NCBI GenBank assembly: GCA_029964075.1
Contig: CM057134.1
Location: 21,244,905 to 21,308,904 of the forward strand
Length of the DNA: 64,000 bases
Direction: 5' to 3'
DNA from: Patiria pectinifera
Taxonomy: Eukaryota > Echinodermata > Asteroidea > Valvatida > Asterinidae
Below the pieces are notes generated by a model. That model had not been told where the DNA came from. It did no database searches and saw only the letters and a list, made by a program, of their open reading frames with translations. A program made the position numbers and the translations under genes. Positions 1 through 11,600 of this stretch are shown here, in pieces. Numbering within the stretch: the stretch's first letter is position 1; every line of letters begins with the position of its first letter.

Positions 1-2090
1 AAATCATAAATGAAATTTTAAAATACAAAGCGCAAAAATATCAAGCCAATTAATTCGATCAAAATAAACAATAATGATGTTAACGACCCTCAAACGATTG
101 CAGAGCATTATAATCAACATTTTGTAAACATTGGTCCAGATTTAGCTTCTAAGATACAACATAGTACTTCTGACCCGATAACATTTATAAAAGGTAACTT
201 TCCCGATTCTCTATTTCTAAGCCCAGTCACCGAGGAAGAACTATTTGATTGTATCAGTAAACTTCCAAATAAGAAGAGTTCTGGTCATGATGAACTTTTT
301 ATTGTTCACCCTTTTTACAGATATTTTAAATCACTTTTTAATTTCCGGAGAGGTCCCCGACTTAAAATTGCTAAAGTTACTCCAGTTTACAAAAATTGTG
401 ATCGTTCCCATGTCACTAATTATCACCCCATATCTGTATTGTCATGCTTCTCAAAACTGTTGGAAAGGTTAGTTGCAAACCGTCTTTAAAAATGTACCGC
501 TAGATTTAACATACTGTCACAACCTCAATATGGCTTCAGGCCCAAATATTCAACTGAACTTGCCTTGATTGATTTAGTTGATAATATAAAATCTAGTCTG
601 GACAAACGTGAGCATACAATTGGTACTTTTCTGGACCTTTCTTAGGCATTTGATACCATAAATCATGATATTGTAATTAATAAACTTCAAACATATGGTG
701 TCCGAGGTACTGCACTCGACGAGTGGTTTAAAGATTACTTGAGAAATAGGAAACAATTTGTTCTCTGGCAAAATAAAAAGTCAAATTACAAACCAATCAC
801 TTGTGGTGTACCTCAGGGCTCAATCCTTGGGCCAAACTTATTTCTTATTTATATTAATAATATTTGTAATTCTATTCGACTTCTGACGTTCGTCTTATTT
901 GCAGATGATACAAATATATTTTACAGAAGTAAACATTTGAATGATGCTGTTGACATAATGAACAATGAGCTAACTAATGTATTTGAGTGGTTTGTATGTA
1001 ATATATTGTCTTTGAATTTTAAGAAAATACATACGATGGTTTTTTCAAATCGAATTGCAGATAACAGTATTCAGATTCGTTTTAACAATCATCATATTGA
1101 AAAGGTTGATTCCTGTAAGTTTTTGGGTGTCATTATTGATGATAAGTTAACGTGGAAAAATCATTGTCAGAAAGTCCTTACACTTATATCTCGCAACCTT
1201 GGCATTCTTAGAAAACTTAGATTAAATAATTTGTCCCAGCCCGTATTCTATTTTCAATTTATAATACGTTATCCTTACCTCATCTTCAGTATGGTATACT
1301 TGCCTGGGAAAATACTCATAAAACCTAGCTTGATAAATTGTTCGTTTTACAGAAGAAATCTTTAAGACTGATTAATGGTTCTAGTTTTAAGGATCACTCT
1401 GCCCCGCTATTTGTTAAGTTCAACACCTTATCTGTATATGATTTTTATAAATATGAATTGTGTGCTCTAATGTATAATAAAAAAAACCATACTGCCTTTG
1501 AATATTTAATCGTTTTTTTTGTAATGAACACAGATATTCATCATTACGACACGAGGTCGTCAAATAAGCTTCATCTTAATAAAGTTAAAACATCCCTACA
1601 CCTTTCAACCGTACGACACCAGGGACCCCTCCTTTGGAATAAAATTCGATTTTCCTGCCCAATGACCTCAATTAGAGCATGTAAATTGTATTATAAAAAA
1701 CTACTTCTTACTACGGTTAATGTCAATGGTGATTAAGAGCAAAATTATTATTTTATTGCCAAGTAAAATTAAAAACAACACATGTAAAGCCAAGGATGGT
1801 AAATTTACTTAAGTAACTTATTCTTTTTTATTGTTAAGTTTCGCATGAGCTCGTGAATTTAATGTAACAACATATTATTGATATATTCTATGATTAACCA
1901 TGCATTCTATAACTACATGTAATCTTTGTGAAGGTGGCAGACCTTGTACAAGCTTCGGCTTCTTGTCTGGCCTCCCCATGCTATTATTTCAAGTTCCGTT
2001 AAAAAGTTTACCTGATGTACATTATTTAACTTAATTACCTTATAGTATGGAAATAAACCTGAAACCTAAACCTGAAACCTGAATCACCAT
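1..2090 (+). mobile_element. Decayed APE-type LINE, RT and 3' end
   Basis: Reverse-transcriptase fragments on the plus strand in changing frames. There is a pre-RT segment (about 60-300, TIAEHYNQHFVNIGP), a palm region broken by stops at about 487 and 643, GVPQGSILGPNLF and FADDTNIF (about 800-920), and an RT C-terminal part up to 1736. The 3' end holds an AATAAA-like signal and a short CCTGAAA-type repeat (about 2050-2085), as in L2/CR1-like elements. It is 5'-truncated by the window edge. Multiple stops and frame changes mark it as dead. Confidence 0.85.
739..1365 (+). pseudogene. LINE RT fragment (palm, catalytic FADD)
   Basis: The longest intact stretch of the left LINE: GVPQGSILGPNLFLIYIN, then the catalytic FADDTNIF, then the FLGVIIDDKLTWK thumb-proximal motif. 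It is bounded by frame changes, with RT continuing in another frame from 1338. Confidence 0.8.
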
Positions 2091-2489
2091 ATGTTGATCA
2101 TCCCAAGTGTTGCCCAAGTGATAGTGGACTATATGCATATGTGAATCTACAATCTTTGCCAAATCTCGCTGGGCCCCAACCCCCCGGCCCCGTTCAATGT
2201 TTTCTCTCATTGCGCGGTGCGTGGTCCATCAGCTAGAGAGAACAACGTCGACCGGGGGAGCGGGGAAGTGGGTGACCGTGGCAGGCTCAGATAGGGTCCC
2301 AACCATTTTGGCTGAGATTGTTGTCGCGTGCGCGCAAGGTGAATAGTAAAACTAGCGGCTGACACGTGATATTGAATTGACGTGAAGAATGTTGCTCTTA
2401 TTCAAGAATATGTATATATAGGGCCATAGGACTCATCAAGCAAGGTCATAGTACATTATGAACAATGTTTTTGTTGGAAATTCTCTTAC
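1740..2489. other. LINE 3' UTR and MIB2 intron 9
   Basis: Past the LINE 3' end (about 2090) there is only non-coding sequence, with a GC-rich patch at about 2170-2300. No ankyrin-repeat exon is visible here. Confidence 0.6.
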
Positions 2490-2662
2490 CGCATCGGGAT
2501 GACTCATGACAATCTCTCGCACTTTGTTTGTGTCGCCATTAGCTGCCGCAACAAAGAGATCTTCACCGCTCGAGTTACCATCCCGTTCACTTTTCTGGTC
2601 AACGAGTTTCCCCAGCTCTGATTTCAGGTATAGAGCAGCCAGTAACTCACCAACATTGACCT
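2490..2662 (-). CDS. MIB2: MIB2 exon 9: lead-in to the ankyrin repeats
   Basis: Encodes [13 protein letters not shown], an acidic/polar linker, then [17 protein letters not shown], the start of the first ankyrin-like helix pair seen in MIB proteins. Acceptor TTTCAG (2664-2663), donor GTAAGA (2489-2488), phase 0. No further ankyrin exon is visible between here and base 1, so the rest of the gene lies outside the window. Confidence 0.82.
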
Positions 2663-5600
2663 CTGAAACTGGATAGAATCCGAAATCGCAATCAAAAGTT
2701 GCTTCCAAAACAAACACAACAATAGTATGGAGTTTATCTGACTGCGATTTGTACTTTCTTTTTAAAACTTGAAAGCAAAACGTTTGAATCTGCCTTGTCT
2801 GAAATCAAGGCTCGCAATCAAGCTCTGGTTCCATAAATGTAGCCAATATGTTTGAAAACCGCATCTGTTGCGGGTCCTGAAACTCGATACGCATCTTAAA
2901 AGCCCCAGTCACACATTCACGATTTGGAGCTGTTGATCTCCACGATTTGAAATCCATGATAAACCGTGGGAGTACCGTATTCGTCCTTTGTACATCCGTG
3001 GTTATCCGTCATCTTCCTTGGGTATTCATCATGGAGGGGCTATGGAAGTTTGAATCTGTTCATAACTTCCGTGGTGAACCGTAGGACATCCGTAGGACAA
3101 CCGCACTAATTCGTAGTGTCATTCGTGGCTAATCGTGCATATTTTTGGAGATTCGTAGCTCATTCGTAGTAGAAATCTCTATGAGTTCAATACGAATGTC
3201 CTACGATTATTGCTCGGATGTGCTAGGTGGCGTATCTAGTAATTTGTAGGCCATTTTGAGGGTGAAATCTGATGTCTTTGTTAGGCAATTGTGGGTTTTT
3301 AAGCCAATGGCAGAATTGTGTAGTGCGATGGCAGCTCCTCGCCAAACCATGTCCGAATGTTAAAAAAGGTAATAAGTTGGGTCCAGGCTTCTCGGACTGT
3401 GGTGATACACTGGGAATATACATGAATGTACACGGAAGTTTTAAACTGTTCATATCTTCCGTGGTGAAGCATAATGAAAATTAATCCGTAGTGCAATCGT
3501 GGGACATCCGTAGCACAACCGTAGTGTTAAGAATATCCTACGGATATGCCCGGATGTGCTAGAGTTCTGTTAAGCTTGTACTACAAGTATGCATGCTATA
3601 TTCGTAGGAGAACTTTTGTCATCCGTGGCGCAATATAGGAGACAAGCTTCGGCAAGCCAGCGTAGAGGTCTACATTCCTCATGTGATCCTGTCATGGGAT
3701 GTTCAGGGCCATGTGCATCATCCTGGTGTAACACCCATGAAGAGACTTCTTCATCTCAGTAGTGAGGGTCCAGGTCTCAGCTCCGCACAGAAGTACTGCC
3801 TCTACCATAGACACGACCAGTGACCGTTTCATTTGATCACTGAGCGCTGATCACCACACCTTTTTTCAGTTTGTGGAGCACTGACCACGCCTGTCCTCTT
3901 CAGGTCTTGAGGTCTTTCTTACTGGAGCTGATCCAAGCTTCAAGGTGCTTGTATTCAGATGCAGCCTTGAGAGTTGTACCATCTCTGGTGCAGACAGCTG
4001 TGTCACTGATATATATGCGAGCACCTTGGTCTTGTTTGTGTTCAGCTGTATAGGACAACTTTCAACACTCCTCCTCAACTGATAACAAAAGGGCTCAAGC
4101 CTGCTCCACTGTATTTGAGACCAGTGCGATGTCATCCGCAAAGTCCATGTCAGTGATCATCACAGGAGACACTCGCCGGCTCTTGCGGGGCACTATGGTG
4201 AAAACCAGCTCCTCTTCTCTACCGTTGATGGCCTTCCTTAGGGCGTATTCGAGTACAACGATGAAGAGAAAAGGGGCCAAGGTGTCACCAATGAAGCACT
4301 CCTGTCAGGATGACAACACTCTCTGTGACACCATCCATTGAAGTGACTCTGGCCGGGATGTTTGCGTAGGTCGCCACACTGATTGGCACTTACTCACTGG
4401 GGATCCCGTATGCGGTGAGGATGTTCATCATCTTGACCCGGTGGATAGTGTCAAACGCCTTGGGGAAGTCAATGAAGGTGATGGCTGCAGGAAGAATTTT
4501 AATGTTTGACATCTTCAATAATTCTTCTCAGAGCAATGAGGTGCCCCACTGTGGACCTCTCTTGCCTGAACCCATTATGTGCTGTTCTAAGAAGTTGGTC
4601 CATCACTGGTCGAATCCGGTTGAGCACCATCCAGTTAAAGGTCTTGGCGGGATAATATTAATACTGCTCCACTGATCTGGTAACTCTCCCTGCTCAAATA
4701 GCTTCTCATATGTCTTGTTGACAAAGTCGAGTATGAGGTCGTCGATGGGGGCATACTTCAGGACCTCTGGAACGACACTGTCCTCCCCAGAGCATTTTCC
4801 AGCCGTGAGTGCCCCCTTTGCTTTCACATACTCCTGTTCGTTGAAGGGAACATCTTCGATGTCCAGGTCCTCGAACACTTGTTCCACCTCCGCCTGCTCA
4901 TCCATCATCTCTGGTTTATCACCAAGAAGGTTTCTGAAGTGGTTGCACCATGCCTCAACCCGTCGTTCATCGGTATCTCCCTTGATCAGAGAGGGTTTGG
5001 AAGAGTTTCTACCAGTAATCTCTTTGATCAGCTTCTAACTCATCGCATGCATTTGGTTGACCCGAGCTGCTTCCACCCTACTGATTTTCTTAGTAAACAC
5101 GTCCTCGTCGATGAAAAGGCGAGGGCCTTCTTCTTGTTGGAGTACACCACTCGATTGGTAAGGCTGAAGTCTGCTTCAAGACATCTGTAGGCCACTTCCA
5201 TCTCCTCTTTGGCTCTGACGACACGAGGATCCGATGAGGCTTTCGTCCTCCTCTTCACCTTGGGGACCTTGTCCACGCAGACCTCCGCGGCGTCCTCGTT
5301 TGCTTTCACGAACTTATCATATCGGTCAGTTGCAGATTCCCCCTCCTCAGTCAGTACCTGGAACCGATTGTGAACTTCTAAAGCGTACCTCTTCTGCAAA
5401 TCGCTGTTTCCCTTGAGCTTCCGCCATTTTGCCCTCTTGTGACTGGCTTTCTCGGTGCTCGGAGGCAGAGACGCACCTTTGCCACCACCACTGTATGATC
5501 TGTTAATAAAGCTGTTACGCCATTTCCTCCTGGTCAGGATGAAGTCGATCTGGGCTTTCGTCCCTCCTGGTGACAGCCACGTCCACAACAAGAGAATAGT

Positions 5601-8600
5601 CCTCAATCAGATCCAGCATACCCCGTTGTCATTTGTTACCAAGAAAGGCAAGGTAGTGATGCTGGGGAACAACCTCTACTGCTCGTCTTAGATCACCATA
5701 GAACTTCCTCTGCTCCTCTTCGGGTGCTAGGAGAGTTGGTGCGTAGGCGGCAACAGTGGTGATGACTGGTTGCTTAGGAGAGAGGCAGTGATTACTCTAT
5801 CAGAAGCCCGGTTAACTCTGATTAACGACCTCTGTGCCTCTCTGCTCAGCATGAGCCCGACTCCACCAGTAGCCTCATGAGCTTCGTTTCTCCCGGCCGA
5901 TGCCATGAAAAGGTATTAATCCTCAATCATGTTGGTAACCACGATATCTCTCATGCCGTCAGCATGCACCCTCCTGTGTTCCTGGATCCCACACCCGGAC
6001 ACTCCGTGTCCCCTCATTCTAAACAACTTCCTGATTGTTTGCACATTCATTGTGGCAAGAGACAAGTACTTCTTATATCTCAGTAGCGCATCGGTTTTCC
6101 GGCAGCCGTCAGCTGCTCCCCTTCCTAAGGAGACCTTTGGGGTTTGAGGGAGTACCTTCATCATTCTCACGAAGTGGGCGTGGACGAATTTCCTTGCTGT
6201 TCTCTTGCGGACTCCGGCCGCTGGCAGTATACGATTTTAGGCTTTTTTTTGCGAAAGTAGTGCTCGGGTGGTCGCAACTCCTCTCCTGAGACGGGTGGTT
6301 GGAAGTTGGGGTTTTCCTTCTCTTAGGAGGGCTTCCTTCCCAGGTTTACTAGCCCCTCCTGCCGATGACTATTTAACCCTTAGCAAGCGCAGTGGTTGAC
6401 ATGGCGCCGGGGCGTGTCCACACGCCGGTGGGCCTAAACACCATGTCTATGAGGCCCACTGCTGCTACGAGATCCTCTTCAGTTCAGCATGGGGTCGCAA
6501 GATGTCCAGTTACCCTGTGCTGCACGAGGAGGCACTGAAGGATTCTTGATGGTGGAAAGGCTATGTACTGGCAGAGGGAGACTTACGCACTCGGCTCCCC
6601 TTTTCGACCCAGAACGGGGCTAGCCAGCGGCAGCAGCCGAAGGTAGAAAGCGGGGTGTGCAATACTAACTACAACTAGCACACTATAGCTTTTCGTCAAC
6701 AATCCGTCTATATTCTTGACAAACCGTGGTGTATTCGTAGAGAAACCTTAGGACACTATCCGTCCTGAAACCGTTGTGCATTCTTACAAAGTCGATTTCT
6801 CCACAAATCTCGACGGTTCATCGTGATCGATTGATTCTTGGTAAACCGTGGATATTCGTAGCTCCAACCGTGGATGTGTGACTTGAACATTTTACATTTT
6901 ACAATCTACATTTTGGATTCATCTATTTATCAATGGTGGTTGTCATTTTCCAGCTTATCTCATGTACCTCCAGCACCGGCTTTGGTATCTTCAGCTCCCT
7001 TCTTCTTCTCCATGACGAGACACAGCGGATTGATGAAGAACGACGATCCGCCAAAGTTGACCTTGACATCGCCATCTTTGTCGACCACGATGACTTCACC
7101 GACTTTGCCTCTGTACTACGGGACCAAATTGAAATGAATTTGATTGGTAATTAGTTTTCCGAGGATTTCATAATGTCTCTCTTCCCACAAAACATTTTTC
7201 GCAGAATTCGACTCGGCCTCTGGACGTGGGAGTCGACAAAGTTCACTTGTGTCTGTTAAAAGTAAACACTGTTGCTATTTTAACGGAAGTCCGTTTTGTA
7301 GACCGAATGTTTCTTGGACTTTACTTTCACTTCTCAAAAATGCTCCTGACCAGAACAACGAATCAGAACAAAAAATAACTGTTTCTGACTTAAAAGTAGG
7401 ATTTGATTTGAAACAGTAAAGTCAGAAAATAAAGTAAACATTGGAGAAAAAATAATCCAGACCCTGCACCTTCCCACAACTATTCTTTTACTCTTTTGAG
7501 CTCCCAATGCACCTCAGTCACACTAGCAATTTAAAATCTCCTATGTTATGTTGCTTTCATTTAATTATATGTTGCATAGGCATTAAAAAATACGCGTTAC
7601 CAATTCCGTAAAAAAGCAATTACGTTTTAAGAATTTTGTCACGTTTTATTTCACATATTTTCCAATCGAGGTTGTCCTCGATTTATTTCCTGACCTCAAT
7701 TCATCGATGATGTAACTTACGTTACATACCTTGTGTGGACATTGCTTTGTTTTCGTGTAGTTAAGAAAACTCGGTACAAAAAATAACTTTACTTAAACTG
7801 TGAAAACTCTTTTAACCCAATTTTTTTTCTATGATTCCCTATAGTGTTTCTCTTCATTCTGCTACTGATAAACCTAACCCAAAAATGCCTCTAAACCTGT
7901 TTTCCAGAAAGGGCAAAACCTTATGTGGACACGGCTTAGTCCACATAAGGTTAACACAACCTGCATTATGTGGACCTCTTTTGTTCACAAGTCCACATAG
8001 GGTATGTAACACAAACTCACACCCACACACCCACACACACGCATACTCACACCCGCCCGCACACATAGGCAAAAAAGTGGGATACATCCTTTGTTCTCGT
8101 GTACTTACATTTTGCAACGTCGCACACTTATGTCAAAATGCTCTTATTTTAACCATAGTTAATTTCCTGGGCTGAAATTCGGACTTAATATCCCTTTTCT
8201 AAAACTTTTCCATTTGCGACGGATCAACCCACCTTGGAAATTCCTAGTTTTTGAGTAAAATCCATATATCTATTTCGTGCAAAACTTGTGAGGTACCAAA
8301 ACGGTACCCCGCAAGTCGGTGGGCATTCCTTGCGGGGTACCTCCCATTGTTTCAGTGCCCCACAAGGCAGTGTTTGTACACGCACACACGCACGCTTACA
8401 TAGGCATATAAGTTGGGTACTCCCTTTGTTCTCGTGCACTAAAATTTTGCAACGTCGCACACTTATGTCAAAATGCTCTTATTTTAACCATAGTTAATTT
8501 CCTTGGCTGAAATTTGGACTTAATATCCCTTTTCTAAAACTTTTCCATTTGCGACTCATCAACCTACCTTGGAAATTCCTAGTTTTTGAGTAAAATCCAT

Positions 8601-11600
8601 ATATCTATTTCGTGAAAAACTTGTGGGGTACCAAAACGGTACCCCGCAAGTCGGTGGGCATTCCTTGCGGGGTACCTCCCATTGTTCCGGTACCCAACAA
8701 GGCAGTGTTTGTACACGCATTTTAGGTTACACGCCTAGTGTGGAAATTCCTTTGTTTTCCTGTGAGAAACTCTTTCAACCCACATTGTTTACTCTGATTC
8801 CCTTGAGTGTTTCTCTTCATTTGCAAAAAATAAACCCAACCCCAAAATATGCCTCTAGACCTGTTTTCCAGAGAGGGTAAACCTTGTGTGGACGTGGGCA
8901 AGTCCACACAACGTCGCTGCTACCTAATTTATGTGGACATCTTTTGTTCGGAATTCCACTCAGTGAAAGTATGTGTTTTACAATAGCCACCTTGTTGGGT
9001 ACTAACGCAAAGGGAAACATGCAATGGCACCCCAGAAGTTGGTCTTTGTAAAACGGTACCCCACAAGGGAAATTCTAAAGAAGAGGGAGGGACAACAATG
9101 CACTTATACCCCAGATACCACATCCATATGTGCATGACCAATTTCATAACTCTACTGCCCAATGCCTGACTCCTCATGGTTTGTGCTCGACACTCCACCA
9201 TCTTGCACAAACAGTTAAAATTATCTCTTTCACGAAAAACGCATGGCTTTGATGACCAGTTATTGTCCACTGTATACATTGTCGTCGAACTTACGTTTTT
9301 GATTTCTTCGCTCCAGCCACAACTCTCTAGCTGCAGTTCCTTGAGCTTCGTAGTGTCCATGTCAAGCAGACGGACCTTATCTCCGGTGTCCAAGTAAGGG
9401 CGGAGGCTAGTGGCATCTGTATTGGCCCAAAAATCCAAGAAAAAAAAAGAAACCGTTCTCGAGTCGAAGATGACTCAGCTGGAAAGTCGGACTTCAACTT
9501 GCCAGCAACTAACTTTACTTTTCCAAATAATTTTAAAAGCCTACACACATCTGTGTACAAAATCGTAGTTGAAATCATAGGCCTAATGACAATATTGGAG
9601 TTTCATCTTTAGAATGTTCATCTTCAGATATAAAAGGTCTACCTATTGTGTAGAATCTGAACAGCACCGTTGTTTGAGCGGATTGGTGAAAGGGATATTC
9701 AGCAGCGTAACTGGCGTCCAGCTTAAGACAGGGAACGTTTTTTAAGTTGCATTCAATGGGTTTTATTTTCTGTCTTTCGGAGGGGTTGGAAGCACAAGCA
9801 ACCTTATTCGTAGGGTTTACTTTCAACCTCGATCAAAAAGTGACCTCTGGAGGGAAACGTACTTTAGTCGTCGTGTATATACTGATTGATATATATTTTT
9901 GTATTCCATGTATACTTGATGAATCTATTTGAAACGTCTATCACGTGTCAGTGAGTGTTCATTGTAAACAAGTCCAATCGTCCTAAAAAAAATCCCCTTT
10001 GAATTGTGCTTCTAAAGATATTGAGCGTGATGCTGCATGTTGGATGGGTACAACTTTGCCATGGAAGGCAATGATTGGCCAAATTTACAACAGTCATACG
10101 GCAGCTTGTAACAAAACAGCACTGCACATGCGCTCGACCACCTTCGCGTGAGACTGACGCGCGCGTACGCAACACAGCTGCTGTGGGTGCGCGCGCGTAA
10201 GGAAGTTTTGAAACGACATCGTACAGCGGCAGTGCACTATACTGAGGATGTTACGACAAAAGCGTGGATCTACGATTTATTTTCTTTAAATACTTCGCCC
10301 ATCGACATATTTACCTTTCCTAAACCATGCATCTTTGTAATTCTGGACACAAGGAATGTGTAAACGAAATTCCAGCTTCCTCCATAAGGTAAAATATGAA
10401 AACATTGTTGTCGTACGCGTACGCAATGAAAACGTTGCAATTGTCCAGCGCAGCCTGGGCCCGGCTGTGGTGTATATAACAACGCTTATTGAAGAGACAG
10501 GGTACCACGCATAAGCTAAAATATGGCCCATGAATATGAACCAAAAAAAGGCTGGAAATATCGCCGAATTTTTTTTACAAAATTGGAGCATTTTAACTGT
10601 TTATTTCGTTAAAAAGGTATTTATTAATGGGAATAACAGTGTGAGGATCCAGTCTTCACTGCGTGATAATGACCGGGTTTGGGGGTGACCGCTGTTAATG
10701 GACCTCCACTTCGTCTCGGTCCATTAACAGCGGTCACCCCCAAACCTGGTCATTTTCGTCTCGGTCCATTAACAGCGGTCACCCCTAAACCCGGTCATTA
10801 TTACGCAGTGAAGACCGGCTCTTCACACTGTTATTCCCTTATTAATGTCCTAAGTCTTTAAAATATAATGAGTTAGTGACGTATCTGGGAATGGCTTGAA
10901 GTTAGGTGTTGAAAAAGCTATCATATTCTTTATGTATTTGTATGTATCCGCTCCGTTCACAAGTACCCCCCTCACTGGCAAAGAGAGTACAGTTGGGGGG
11001 TGACCCACCGACGCCATCTTGCCTGACTGCAATTCATTTGCTGCGAAACGCAGCCACTGCGTGTACATAGTAGTCTGCTGGTGTTCGTGCGTCACACAAG
11101 GAACAGTGTGCGTCAACCAGCGAAATGTCCCGCTTACGGGACGTCGTTGCTAGGTAAAAGGGCGCCCTCTTTGTGGACGCACGGAGCCCATACAATATCT
11201 CAAGCAGGTCGTGCCCTTTCGTGCCCCCACCACCATCATTAGTTACGTCACTGCAGGTATTTTGGCAACGGTGCTTTACTGTACATTATTCAGGGAAATT
11301 ACATATCACGTCTCTATATTCATCAAATACATTGCAAGACATTTTATTTCCCTAAATCGCAGCCAGTTTGGCACAACTCCATCATTTCTTACCGAGCAAC
11401 GGAAGATGATTGATGTAGAAGTCCCCAGCAGTGTCTTCTTGCGTGTATTGTACGTCCAGCTTGCCTTCGTGACCCCGCCGGTAATTGTTGTCCGAGCCGT
11501 CCGGCCATTGAACTTTGACCCAGGAACGATGAGTTCCTTGTGCGCTAATCACTTCCTTCAATGTACCAATTTTACCCTCTCCTCCTTACAATATTATCAA

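Noticed and set aside
8929..9438. Minus-strand 169-codon frame as a whole gene
   Set aside because: Only 9416-9295 is MIB2 exon 7. The rest reads through the GTAAGT donor into intron repeats.
10320..10600. Minus-strand frames that might be another MIB2 exon
   Set aside because: There is a GTAAAT-like donor, but translated segments do not resemble any MIB domain, and exons 6 and 7 already join in frame without it.
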